DNA of 64,000 bases from Apodospora peruviana. Its lineage: Eukaryota > Ascomycota > Sordariomycetes > Sordariales > Lasiosphaeriaceae. Positions 23,707 to 35,723 of the stretch are shown here, piece by piece. A model generated the notes under the pieces. It made no database searches, was not told the DNA's origin, and saw nothing but the letters and a program-made list of their open reading frames with translations. Position 1 is the stretch's first letter, and the number at the start of each line of letters is the position of its first letter. The stretch spans positions 3,906,001 through 3,970,000 of the forward strand of contig JAUEDM010000001.1 of the NCBI GenBank assembly GCA_033439685.1, read 5' to 3'. The position numbers and the translations under genes were made by a program.

Positions 23707-26603
23707 TTACGCGACTTGTGATAGTTTCTGGAGTGCCATAAGAACACCTAAGCCCGATCCATTGTTAGTAACAAACATAGAAGACAGAATTGGGGTCAAG
23801 GGGAAAAGGGGATCAAAGCTTACCGCTCACACCCTGCGTAAGGGTGGCTGTTGCCTCCGTGTTCCTATTGCCGAGACTAACGGTGACGACTTCCTTGACC
23901 GTCTTGTCCTCGCCGAGCGCGTTCGCCCACTTGAAGACCTTCTCGTCCTCGCGACCATCGCCGACAACCATCAAAAAGTCAACGGGCGAAGCATGCTGCG
24001 CATCAGGTGCCATCCGCGCCTTCAGATCCCCAAAGATCTTTTCGGCCGCCGTGCTCTTGGTCCAATCTATGGGCTCAACCAGCACGCAGCCGTCGAGAGG
24101 GATCGCGTGCACGCGCTGCTGCTCGCACGCATCGTTGATGTGGCTGGCGCAGTCGCTGGCCTGGCGCGCAGCCGCCTCGTAATCCTCGGCGGACTTGTAG
24201 TGGAATATGAGCGAGCATCGGCGGTTCTCGATCTCGGCGCCGGGTGTGCGCTCGATATAGTACTGCAGGATATTCTTGACAGACTGCTTCCACGACCGTA
24301 TCTGTTCCGAGTCAGCCATCTCTGTCCACTCGGCGCTGCCGCAGTCCTTCAGGAAGCAGCCGTTCTCGGCGATCAAGCCCAGATTGGGTACGCGGCGGAA
24401 CAGGCGATCGAGCTCTTCGGGTTGCCTGCCCGACATGACGTAGATGGTATTGCGCTCGTCGAGGAGGAGGTCATTGAGGACGTCGAGAGTGCGCTGTGGG
24501 CTGACGGGAATGATCTTGTTGATTGGGCCCCAGCTGACAAGCGTGCCCTCAAAGTCCAGGATAAAGAGTCGTCGTTCCGAGTTCTTGTACTGACGAGCCA
24601 GGGCGTTCAGGGAGAGCCGAGGGACCGACGTGTGGTCGCGGTGGTGCTGCTCGTCGTAAACACGGTCCAGTCGCAACATGAATTCCGTAAACCAGTGCGA
24701 TCCGGTGTGGTGATTGACAGCATGGTACAGCTTTTGCCAGCGACGCTCCTTCTCCTCGTCGCCCATCTCCAGCGCAGACTTGATCGCGTTCGCGCAGGAG
24801 TTGTAGTCCCACGGGTTGACCGCCAACTCATTGCCCCCAAAGAGCGAAGATGTGCCGGTGAACTCGGACAGAATCAGAGAACCGTGCTTCTTCTCGCTGA
24901 TCTTGCCGTCCTGGCAATAGAGGTACTCGTGTGAGGTCAGGTTCATTCCCTCGCGCTGGCTGGTGATCATGAGCGCGTCGGCGATGCTCAGCAGTGCCAA
25001 ATACTGGGCATAAGGGATATCCTGCTTCAGATAGTGAACGGGTTGATACGCCATGTTGCCCCAAGATGAGTTGACCCTAGTTACTATGTCGGATACTGTG
25101 GCGTCCAGCTCGCTCTTCTCGCTAGTCGAGAGCGCAACCTGAATCAAGACCACGTTGTCGCGCCATTCGGGGTTTTTGTTCAAGAACAGTTCGTAGGAGA
25201 GCAGCTTTTGCCTGACTCCCCGCACGTGATCGAGTTTGTCGCGAGCAACGATAAGCTTCTTGCCGGCATATCGCTTTCGCATGATTTCCATCCAACGAGA
25301 CACCTCGTCCTCCTCTCGGTGAGCACTCAGGCTGACAGGGTCGATGCCAATCGGCAGGCTGACCACGTCGACGAATCGATCTTCGAGTTGGAGTCCGTCG
25401 GGTGTAGCTTCAGCGCTCAAGAGTCGGCTGCAAGTTTGGAGGAAATGCCTAGTATACTCAGCGATCTGGAAGCCGATCAGGTTGGCGCCAAGCATGCCCT
25501 CGAGGAGCTCCTTTCGGACGGCCAGGCAGCGGAACACCTCGGACGATGGAAATGCCACGTGCAGAAAGAAGCCAATCTTGGCTTCGGGTATCTTCTGGCG
25601 GACCATGTTGGGGACCAGCAAGAGATGGTAGTCGTGCACCCAGATGACATCGCCGCGCTTCCAATTCTTGACTATCTTGTCCGCAAAGGCCCTGTTTACG
25701 TTCACATAGTACTTCCACGAATGGTCCTCATACGCCTTGCTTTTAGGGTTGTCGGGGATCTGGTAATGGAAGACGGGCCAGAGGATCTGCTTGCAGAAGT
25801 GGGAGTAGTGGCCGTCAAAGTCCTTGTCGGAGCAGAAGACGGTCAGCATGTCGTGCTCTGTAGCCATGCGATCCTCAATATCCTGAAGCTGCTGGGTGCC
25901 CTGCAGAGCATCAGTGGGCATGCCGAGTGTTCCGACCCAGGTGTATTCGCCCAGCTTTCCCTCTCTCGCGGCAGCCTCAGCGGCATTGCGTAAGCCGCCA
26001 TTGCCCTGATCGGCGCTCAGAATCTTCCAGTTCGCATGGGCAAAAACTCGGTCGTGGCTGTCGCTTCTAGCAAGAGTCCGCGGCTGCGTGACGCCCTGTC
26101 GGCCCAGCTCTTTGGCTTTCTGCTGGAGATGCCTGTTGCTGTCGATGATGGACGGGGGAGGCGGCGAGTTGGCGCGCGACATGGGCTGATCGGGGCGACC
26201 ACCCCATGTCGGGGAGCTTCGGTCGACCGGTGCCCGAAGACCAGTGGAGGCCGTGTCGAGGGGTGGGAGGTGGATTCGCAGGCCATCTTCGTTCACAAAC
26301 GGATCCTCCGGCTTTCGCTCCTCAGTAGGGGTGATAGGCGGGGTGATGTTGACTTGGGCTGCCGCAAAAAGACTCGGAGCTCCCTCCTCTGTTGTGGGAG
26401 GTTTCTTCGCAAGCAACGGCTCATTCTTCTTTGACAGAGCGCCCCTGGGGGGAGTCCCTGGGAGGGTAAAGTGGACGGTTTTGGGGAGGAAACTGTATTA
26501 GGAGGGGCAGAAGGTTAGCAACTGGGGTCACAGCAGCCATATAAAGTAAAGAAGAATGGCAATGAAACGAGGCATCTTACAGGGAAGCGATAAAAACCGT
26601 CAT
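23707..26603 (-). CDS. Trehalose-6-phosphate synthase/phosphatase complex subunit, Tps3/Tsl1-like
   Basis: Three exons, 26603-26581, 26492-23824 and 23747-23707, encode 910 residues. The tiny first exon supplies MTVFIASL, joining to FLPKTVHFTLPGTPPRG; the last exon supplies the VLMALQKLSQVA end. Domains: a disordered Pro/Ser-rich region to about residue 150, a GT20 trehalose-6-phosphate synthase domain with WVHDYHLLLVPNMVR and HVAFPSSEVFRCL, then a trehalose-phosphatase HAD domain from about residue 660. The HAD motif I reads FILDFEGTLVSWG, with Glu where phosphatases have the second catalytic Asp, so phosphatase activity is doubtful. This fits the regulatory Tps3/Tsl1 class, which holds the cytosolic trehalose complex together under heat or osmotic stress. 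A Tps2-type enzyme is the alternative. Confidence 0.87.
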
Positions 26604-29600
26604 GGTGGGCGATTCTCAGCGCGCGGAGCGGCCAGGTTGTGGTATTTAAGCTGTACTTTGCGGGGGAGCTCAATACCAAGACGAGCCGCGGAGATAAAAG
26701 ACGATGTCTGCTACCTATGCTGCAGTGTCGTGCTCATGAGAGCTTGGGTTCGGTGGGTAACTGAGGGGTGTCCTGAAGTGTGTAATGGGGAAAAGCTCGG
26801 AGTTGCGTTGGAAAGGAGGTCGAGGGCGGGATTTGTGGTCTCGGGACGCGGAGAATGCTCGTTTATGGCGGGCGGCCAACTGCTGTGGAAGCTGGCACGT
26901 CACGGCGACGGGAATCCTGGCGAAACGCCAAATCAAGGGTGAGAGACACGTCGAACGGTTCGGATAGAATATAGGCCAATTGATGTAGGGAAATGACAGT
27001 CGACACGATCAAGTCCTGTACGAGGGACTGAGGAACTCGGGAACCCGGAAGGCAACGCGAGGTTGGCGGAGGTAGGCTGGCCTTAGGGGTATATGATGGA
27101 AGGTAAGGTTTGAAAGGGAGGGGACGAAACCTTCAGTGATAACGCTAACCGGGCGCACAGAGAAGGAGGAAGGAATGCCAAGTACAGGTAAGGTGAGGTA
27201 GACGGGATGAAGTGAAGAAATGAAAAAGTTCGAGGCCTGTGTCAACAAAAGGTCCAAAGGTCAGCACAACCAAGCTCCATGCATCCGATTTGAGGCTCGC
27301 TAAAAGAAAAAACGGACTGGGGGTGCAATGACGAAGGTGGTCCAGTTAGTGCATGCAGTCTAAAAGAGGGCTGCCCTGCGCTCTGTGACTGACGTAACAG
27401 GCGACTGCAGCAAGCTCCCGGCTCCGATGCTAGTGCAAAAAAAACACCCTTGGACATCCACAGCAGTGGGCGTGGCTGGGATGGAGGTAGTTGAATGGGA
27501 AAGGGGGGTGTCCGCAATGGAAAACGTACCTGTCTTTCACCAAACTTTCTTGATACACGATATGCTTGCTGGCTTGTTTACTTGTGCCAACAAGTTCCTT
27601 TTGGGCAGCTGGAAGCCGGAAAGGTTTATGGCAAGTCTGAGGCTGATGTTGATGTCTTGAAGCCGGCCAGGAACGTTTGCTCCGGGGAGAATTAAAGAAG
27701 ACCCAAATCGAAGACGAGAGGATCAGACGGATAATGGCGGTCACTTGCCTAGGTCTGACCTAGACAGGTAGACAAAGAGGACCACTTAAAAAAAACATCG
27801 AGGGGCGGCGGGGAGCTTCGATGACTTTTATTCCGGGCCGGCCAGCGGCGGGAGAGCTCCTGAAGCAACAGCAGGGAAGGGCTCGGTTCTGACGGTCACT
27901 GGCTGACAGGCTCGACCAAGGAAGTTCTCGGACACGGAACAGTGAACAGGGCGCTCAAGCTTTTGCGAGTCCCAACAGGTGGGGCACGTACAAGTACATC
28001 CAATGCTTTTCTCTGCTCAGACTCGGAGCTCAAGATTCACCATTCAACATCCATACCTAGGTATTCATGTGTGTCTGCAAAGTGTTTCTGCCTGTCATCC
28101 AGTGCACGCAAGTCGACGCGACGGCAGGTGGTCCCGTCAGGGGGGTGTGCCCCACCACAAGCCACTATAGTCTATCGACCCGGATCGCCGTACTGATCCG
28201 TCGCGACGGCTTGTCGACTTCTTGTCGATCCAGGCCCTGCCGGCCATCGCCTAGGTACCTTAGGTAGGTGGCATGCGAGGAAGGAAAAGTCGATAATGTC
28301 GACAACTCCAGCTGCAACTCCCATTTGTCTTCCATGTTCTGCTTACACCCCAATGGCAACCTGCTCCTCCACGTGTTCGATGGCGTTCAGGGGACGCAGC
28401 CTTTCCGTTGTACGAAGACCTCCTCAGCGCGCAGACATCACGTAAGGCAAATCCGTTCAGCACCCTTCCAAGACCACATGGCTGTACCAGCAGATGGTTT
28501 GGACATGTCAACAAAACTGGCTGCTGACAGCAGTTAGGTAACTGGTAGGTAACTGGTGCAACGGCCACAACCTCGCTGGCCAAGCATATCTCGGGCTGAG
28601 AGATAAGGCCGATCACTTTCTTCGAGACCATCTACCGGTGTTTCCATGAGGCCTCATCGGGATGGTATGCAGCATCTCTGCGCCAGTAAGGAGTGGATTA
28701 ACAGCAGCAACGGGCTGAGGGAACAATTGGGTGATATCGTGCTTGTCACATCGCGTACAGGTATCTCTGGCCATCTCGAAAAGGGAGGGCGAGCCGCGTT
28801 ACCTTCCGCCCGGGTGGTATCTCAGGTATTCTCCGCTCAGCAGCACTTTCACGCAACGTTGGCTTGGCTGGGTCGAAAATAGAGTGTCCAACGACTTGCC
28901 AAGAATTATGGCAGAATTATGACCACAGCTTCTCCACCAGACCTTGAGGCTTTCATCGAGAATTACCCGGTCCATCGCCCAACTCGCCGTTATCAGAAAC
29001 CGGAGAGCCCAAAAACACTTTCCATATCCTTCTACAACAAGAAAGCTGTATCGTGTTTAGGTTTCAACGAGCTAGGACATTCCCTGAACGGAGCTGCTTC
29101 CCTCCTAACGTACCAGCTTTGTGAGACATGGAGAGCTTTACTATCCGTACTTAGTTTAGCATCTCCCGGTTTTCAGACTGGAAAGCTCAAGGATGGAGCT
29201 TGCCCCAGGTTGCAACTTTGACACATGAGACATACAGACAGACCTGCCAAGCTTTTTGCTTTCTTTTCTCGAGTTCCACGAACGACGAAGAACCCCAGGC
29301 GTTATTGAACAACATGTCCTTCCATCAACCCGGCGGTCGAGGGTCCTATCCGAAAGAGAAGAAAAGGATGGCGGCGGCCACAAGTGGTTGGCTGAAGGCG
29401 GGGAGGTGGGCACGAGAGGGGTTGAGGGGGGCAGGATAAGATCGCGATGTTCTCTTTCTGTAGGCCAACCAACTGCCTCGCCAATATGGAACTCTCATCC
29501 ATGGTGGTCCTCCTTGAATTGGCATTATTGGGTCCGCTCATGTGCCCTCGTCGTCCAACCCGAGCCACACGGCACAAAGGATGGACGAGGACCGGCGACA

Positions 29601-32252
29601 TGACATGCCCTCCCGAACGCAATACTTTTCCCTTTCTTTGTTTCCCCAGCGGGATGGTGCAGGAACATACATCACCGACTACTAACAAAGTTGTGCTCAA
29701 GCGGTTCCAGGCAGGCCCAAAGAGGCCTCTTGCGAAGTCACCCTGCGCCTCGCTTTGCTTTCTCTGCCAAGTGAGAGAGTTACTAGCCTCAACCTTAACA
29801 CAGGTAGCTCGGCGAAACGGTATTTTATCTGGCCATTCATACCCGATGCCACTCCCTCAAATCCAATGCCGGAAGGCAGCGAGCCAGTCAGAGAACAGAC
29901 ATCGACAACGTGGTAAGAGAGCTTTGCGGACCGGGAACCAAAGCCGTCGAGATGGACCCCGGACGTGCAGAGAATATGCCCTGGACCTACCTACGTGCCG
30001 CTGCGTCTTTTTCATCTGGCCGCCGCTGGCGATTTATTTCCATGCCGCGATTGCAGGGCTCTCTTGTTGGGGATGGGTCTTGAAAGACAGAAAGAGTGAA
30101 GAAAAACATACATCCCCGCTTGCTGGTCCAATGGAAGTGGAAGGAAAGAAGAGAAAGAAATTGGCCAACCAGTTTTTACGGGCCGAACCCGAAAAACCTG
30201 CCCCTACAGAGTTACAGTTTCCAACTGCATGGATATGGCGTTTGTTCGGGATCTGTTCCATGCCGCCGCCGCCATGGCATGCTCCGTCCATGGCAGAGAA
30301 CAAAAAAAAAAAAAAAATAGCTGATCCGATATCTTCCGACAAATACAATGCCAGAACAGAGAAAGACAAAAACAACACACAAACACGGAGAGAACACACA
30401 CACGCGCGCGCAGGGCGACGATAGGCTAAAGTCACGAACGGACGGTCGAGCAAACTCCATCCATCCACTTCATGACTGTGACTTCATCTGACGATGATAT
30501 GTTCCCATCTGGCGCCTTGCATCGTCTCGACACCACATTCATTTCCAGGAAAGGAAAATAGCTCATAGTACGGTAGCTACCGTACCTACCTCACCCAGCA
30601 TTTGAGTGTAAGGCAACAACTGCGAGACGACTCCACCGCAAACAACGCACATGTGAAGCTGTCTTCCCGTTGTTGCATACTATCTGCAAACCTATCGCCA
30701 AGTACAGTACCACGAGTACTCGTCAAAGGTTCAACTTCACAAAACTTTTTGCTGCACAAGAATCGCCGAGCTGCTCCCCGCACCAAGCGTCAATGCATCA
30801 GCCACAAAACGCAGCGTAGCTTTCCCCACACTGGAAGTCACACGCCAACATACTTTCCAGGGGGACATTGTACGGTACAGTATTCCGTACCTCTTCGCTT
30901 GAGTGCTCTGATGCGCAATTTTTTATTATTTTCAGCATATACGGCAGCTAGGTAGATCATCGAGCTTTTACAAGAGGCAACGGCGGCCTCCCGAAGCCAC
31001 ACCTTCTCCCCGTTGTTGAGCAACAGAACGAAGAGACGAGAAAAAAGTTAATCGCGCTCCAGCATGGAACGGCCCGCGCGATCCACGAGCCCCTGTCCTG
31101 GCTGGAACCGTTGGAATTTTGCTGTCTCAGCCCAGATCGATCTTGCAGAACCCATGTCAACCTTTTAAGCATAGTGGAGAAATTTTGAGTTCCTCGAGGA
31201 ACATGGTGAAGACAGAAGACTTCCTAGTGGGGATTGTTCCATAGACTACACGTGTACCTTCAAGAATCACACATGAAGTTTCTAGAACAGAAAGGACACA
31301 AACTCCGCAATTGGGGACGGCAAGCTGTCTCTGCTTGATGTTCACTGGAAACTCGAACACATAAGACTCTAACCCTGGCCTACCAGGGTTACCTATGACC
31401 AGTTTGTGATGGTCCCTGAAGCTGAAGCAATACTATCTCATCTCTTCCCAATCACAACAGTGTACAAATTATGGTATCAGATTTTGGTTCGTGCGGCCAA
31501 GCATGTCAGACGGAACTTAACATACCTTATGCATTCACAAACAAGCAATTGATGATCATTCTGTCTTCCTTCTTGAGAATAACACTCTCACTGAACGGAG
31601 CGGACCACCCAAGCAATCAGTCATTAAAGCACAGCTTGCCTACCTTATCCATAACACATGGGAAAACACATACACACAATGCCCTCAACTGTACCCCATT
31701 CAGTATAATCCTCGAACCAGATACGGAGATTTACTTCTGTGTCGATAAGGTACCTACCATGACACCTCCCCCCCCTCCTCCTCTTCTCTCACGCCATTAA
31801 CTTGAAGCTCTTGATATCTGCCGCCGCCAAAATACTACCAAACATACCTACCTACCTATTATCATGTCATTTCAACAGAGGGAACCAGCTACTAATAACG
31901 ACAAAGCGGCACACAGGCGCCCAATGCAAGAAAACAATAAAAGCGGCCCGCCCAGCTTATCAGCCAACCCATCAATAAGCCTTGGACTTTTCCACATGTG
32001 CCATTTCGTGTGATATCTCCCATGTGAAAGAAAGAAATGCCTTTTCGGTTGTCCGCTATCAGTGGGTGGGCTGTTCCATCGCCAGATTTCCTCATCACAT
32101 CGAACCACAGAGACAGACACATGCCGTCATTATGGATAGCAGGGAGGACGGAGGTCGCATCCCCGACTCGATATTCTGCGAAAGGAAAGGGTATCATTTC
32201 GTTCCCGTTCTAGTAGTAGCACGTATTCTAAGATAGCTAAGGTCTTCTAGAA
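26604..32252. other. 5.6-kb interval without a supported gene
   Basis: The largest empty stretch in the window. It includes the upstream region of the trehalose gene, with AGGGG stress-element-like words at 26764, 27085, 27119 and 27801 (a number that chance could supply). Several GGTA/CCTA motifs occur (28050, 28250, 30574, 31748, 31845). The longest open frame, 29447-30424 plus, has no domain and runs into an A tract; I do not accept it as a gene. Long 5' leaders or non-coding transcripts are possible but not visible. Confidence 0.45.
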
Positions 32253-34040
32253 CTAGTTCCGCCACGTCCTGACCGCCTTATCCTTGCCACCACTCCCAAT
32301 CAGCAGTCCGTTCGGCGCCCAGTCGACGCAATACACCTGGGTAGGGAAATAAGTGTTAGTTATAATATCGGAGCAAGGGCATTGCTTTGCTCATACCTCA
32401 TCTTCATGGCCCGGCAAATCAACGGCCAGCGTCCCCTTCCGGACGTCCCATACTTTGAGCGTGGTATCCTTGGAGCCCGTAACCAACAGGCGACTGTCAG
32501 CAGACCAGGCGCATTGGTAGACCTTGAGTTGTCCTGTTAGTGGACGGTTCTGATTTCATCAGGTCGGGAATTAGAAATCTTACAGGCCCGACATGCCCCC
32601 TGAGGCTCTTCAGGAACTTTCCATCCCTGGCGTTCCAGATCTTGATCGAATTATCCCACCCACAACTCGCGATAAAATTGGAATCTGGCGAGAACTGTAT
32701 ATGGTTTACTTTATTTTGATGGCCCAAGAGTCTTGCCAGGGGCTTTGTGCTGTTGGTGTCCCACAGGTACATGGTGAAATCGTCGCCTTTGTGCAGGTCT
32801 GATCAGCTTCAACTCCTATAATGTCGTTATGAACCAGGCCGAAGACTCACTGGCAGAAACAAACCGCTCGACCACCTTGCCCTGGATCTTGGCGGCCTTC
32901 TCAAACCGCTCCTTCGCCTTTGCCTTCTTTGCCTCTTCGGTGGCCGGTATCTCCTTGCTGTGGTCGAAGTAAGCGGTCCTGAGCGCGTCGTCAGACGAGA
33001 GCGCAATGTGGTTGATCCAGTGCGCGTGGGCGGTATAGTTGTGCACCAGGGTGCCTTTTACGGCATCCCATACGCGGACAGTCCGGTCGTGGGAGCCCGT
33101 ATAGATTAGATCAGTCCCGCCCCAACGCACGCACGACACCGAACCCTTGTGTCCGGAGAGCACATGTTCCGTCCGGCCTGTGTTTACTACCCAAATTCGG
33201 ACCGTGCCATCCTTCGAGGCACTGGCTATCCTGGAGGTATCATCGCGCCATACTAGTCCTCGGGGGTTAGTGGATTCCACGTGTCTGGCTGCGTGGACGC
33301 TTACAATGGTATGGTTGCCACGCCATGGCGAGAACCCATTTCGCATGCCCCTTCAGCTCGGAGCCAATTTGCTTGCCGGCTTCGGGATCCCATATCCTGA
33401 CAGACTTGTCCATGGAGCAAGTAGCAAGCCTCTCGCCGTCCGGACTCCAAGAAACACCCAACACCCATCCATTGTGACCTTTGAGTGTGTGTTTGGGGGT
33501 TCCAGTGTTGGTATCCCATATTCTAGCAGTGTTATCACCGCTTCCTGTGGCAAATCGACCGTGGGTAACGGGAGAAAACTGGCAGGCGAGAATCGGTTGG
33601 CCGTGGCCGGGGATTCGGTGGCCAAGTCGTGATACGGCTTGGACTTTGAAGACGGATTGGGGTTCCGCACTGAGGGTAAGTGTGGTTTCAAACGGATTCT
33701 CGACGCCATGTTTCCGAAGAAGACCCAAGAGATCGGTAGGGAACTGGTCTACGATGATGTCCTTGCCGGGGATGTGGATTCGGAAGCGGTAGGGGGTGAA
33801 GTCCTCGCGGTCTCTGCCCAGAAGAGTGTTAAGCAAGGTCGAGATGTTCTTTTCGCTAGCATCGGCAAAGTTGATTTCGATGTCGCCATCCGTCATCTGG
33901 TTCCCGTCGCTGTCGACGAAGTTGGTTCTGAAGCTGCCCAGGTCGGCGGCCGAGATTGGCGTGACATCTTGCTGCGTGACAGCCCTCTCGACCTCTTCTC
34001 TCCTCTGCCGCTTCGACGGCGGGGGTAGTACTGTCGCCAT
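32253..34040 (-). CDS. RSA4: Ribosome assembly protein Rsa4 (Notchless homologue)
   Basis: Five exons, 34040-33305, 33252-32851, 32786-32584, 32522-32397 and 32336-32253, encode 516 residues, almost the length of yeast Rsa4. The N-terminal ubiquitin-like NLE region (about residues 25-120) precedes a WD40 propeller with repeats such as SGDNTARIWD, SMDKSVRIWD, SKDGTVRIW, SHDRTVRVWD, SDDFTMYLWD, GWDNSIKIW and SKDTTLKVWD. The final exon ends in DKAVRTWRN. Each intron is GT-AG and each joint restores the propeller. Rsa4 sits on pre-60S particles in the nucleolus and nucleoplasm; its NLE domain contacts the MIDAS of the AAA-ATPase Rea1/Midasin to drive remodelling. This is an essential housekeeping gene in yeast. 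Confidence 0.95.
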
Positions 34041-34496
34041 TTTTTGGGTAGGTAGTCGCTATATCGATCGTGAGAATGAGGTCTCGTGACGTGGGTATCG
34101 TCGCTTCTTGTCGTTGTCTGGGTCTGAGATCTACCCCGTTGGCCTGGTAGGAATTGCAAGTGCGGGACAGACGAAAATTTTGGCGGTCAAGGCCTGCAGA
34201 ACTGAAGCCAACACGAACCTCCGCTAAATCAACCCCCACCCTTGAGCTTCAATGAGAACTTCAATTGAGATCCCCTCAGCCCCTGGACCCTTCCCAGTAG
34301 CAGCTGGAAAGCTCTGATCTCGAACATTGAAAAGACTTGGATATATATACTTTCTGATATTTTCAATGCTACCTATGCAAGTGCGATATGCTACCATGGA
34401 AAATGAATTTATACAACCCAATCCCCCACTGAACGCCTCCAGCAATGCATCGCTAAAACAAAAAGTCGCTCCCATGATTTGTTTTCCTCATCATCG
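34041..34496. other. Intergenic region between the SR-rich gene and RSA4
   Basis: A 456-base gap between two tandem minus-strand genes. It presumably carries the RSA4 promoter and the 3' UTR of the upstream gene. No gene seen. Confidence 0.5.
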
Positions 34497-35723
34497 TTAA
34501 GCCATAACCTTTTCTCGTTCCGCTAGTCTCTCCCCCCTCCGCCGATTTCGGCTATCCCACCGGTCCCAGTCCCTCTCCCGGCTCTCCTCCCGCTTCCTGC
34601 TCCGGTTCCGTGCGTGTTTCTTCGCGTCATAGTCCGTCTCCGAGTCGTCGCTGCTATCCTCATATCGGCGGCTCTGGCTCGACCTTCGGGTCCTCGAACC
34701 TTCGCGCATCGACGAGCTTCTCTTGATGGGCGGCATCATTAGCTCAACGGGGGTGAACTCCGGCGCCTGGTAGCCACTGGCCAGTCGCTGGGCCGCCGTC
34801 TGCTCCCGAGGCAGGCGGATGAACTGGTCCGGATGCGCGCCTCTCGGGATGCCCTCATCTGGGCTGTACTCGATAGCTCCCGCACTCGGCGGCCATGTCA
34901 TCTCTCTTCGCTGGGTGGTGGTTGTTGTGTTTATTCTCGGCTCATGCTCCTGGGAGACGGAGGCGGAGCGTGACCGTTTGCGCTGCTTCTTGTTGCCCCA
35001 GTCGTCATCGTCCTTATTCTGTCGGACACGTCGAGGCGACGATGATCGATACGAATAGTCATCATCATCGCTATCACAATCATCATTGCGACGGGGCCGG
35101 GCTGAAGACGACCGTCGCGGACTATCCTTCGGGCTCTCCTTTTCCAAGGGGACTCGTCGTCGCGGCGATAACGATCCGTAGGCGCTGTCCTTTTCATCCA
35201 ACACTCGTTTTGGCAACCGGTACAGGGTCTCCGTCCTGCTTTCTCTCAGCTTCTCCTTTTCTGTTAGGCGACGTCTGGGCGAGGCCGATCGCCGCGGGCT
35301 ATCGCTAGCAGCCCGGCTCCGGCTCCGACTCGCCGGTGATGCCGATTTTGACCGGACAAGAGTCCCTGGAGCGCCTGCTTCGACTAGCTTTAGGTGCGCT
35401 CTTACGCGATGCAACGCGCCCACTACAGCAAAATCGTCAGAAAATAGCTTCTCGGTGCGTTTGAAGTTGTAGGAGCAAAACTCACGATCTCTCTCCGCTT
35501 TGGCGATGAGGAACTTCTCATACCACTCCTCGTATTCGAAGTCGTCCATTAAACCGTTACGGTGCGCCCTGCGCAACCTCCGAAAAACAAACGGCGCTTC
35601 GTCCTCGGCCACATACTGTTCTTGCTTTCTCCTGACCATCCGTCGGAGTTCCCATCCTGACTTGACCGAGGTCACCAAGCTGCCCACGGCAGCGAACGTC
35701 GCCAACATTCCGGGGACAGGCAT
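34497..35723 (-). CDS. Fungal SR/RD-rich protein of unknown function
   Basis: One uninterrupted frame of 408 codons. The codon opening the frame at 35732 is TTG, so I start at the ATG at 35723. The first 100 or so residues look folded: a hydrophobic Ala/Gly/Val run near the N-terminus, then a helical charged region with RRLRRAHRNGLMDDFEYEEWYEKFLIAKAERDREF. The rest is low-complexity with many SPRR, SRSRS and acidic DSDDDD runs, as in splicing-associated or nuclear scaffold proteins. I do not recognise the family. The Arg/Ser content suggests a nuclear location and phosphorylation, but this is inference from composition. An additional upstream coding exon is possible, since CAG acceptor-like sequence lies just before the start. 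Confidence 0.7.
   Translation of the reverse strand: MPVPGMLATFAAVGSLVTSVKSGWELRRMVRRKQEQYVAEDEAPFVFRRLRRAHRNGLMDDFEYEEWYEKFLIAKAERDREFCSYNFKRTEKLFSDDFAVVGALHRVRAHLKLVEAGAPGTLVRSKSASPASRSRSRAASDSPRRSASPRRRLTEKEKLRESRTETLYRLPKRVLDEKDSAYGSLSPRRRVPLEKESPKDSPRRSSSARPRRNDDCDSDDDDYSYRSSSPRRVRQNKDDDDWGNKKQRKRSRSASVSQEHEPRINTTTTTQRREMTWPPSAGAIEYSPDEGIPRGAHPDQFIRLPREQTAAQRLASGYQAPEFTPVELMMPPIKRSSSMREGSRTRRSSQSRRYEDSSDDSETDYDAKKHARNRSRKREESRERDWDRWDSRNRRRGERLAEREKVMA

Noticed and set aside
23762..24934. 390-codon frame antisense to the trehalose gene
   Set aside because: Overlaps conserved GT20 and phosphatase coding sequence on the other strand; no family features of its own.
29447..30424. 325-codon plus-strand open frame
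   Set aside because: No domain, changing low-complexity composition and an A tract read as poly-Lys near the end. No promoter or splice context; likely chance openness.
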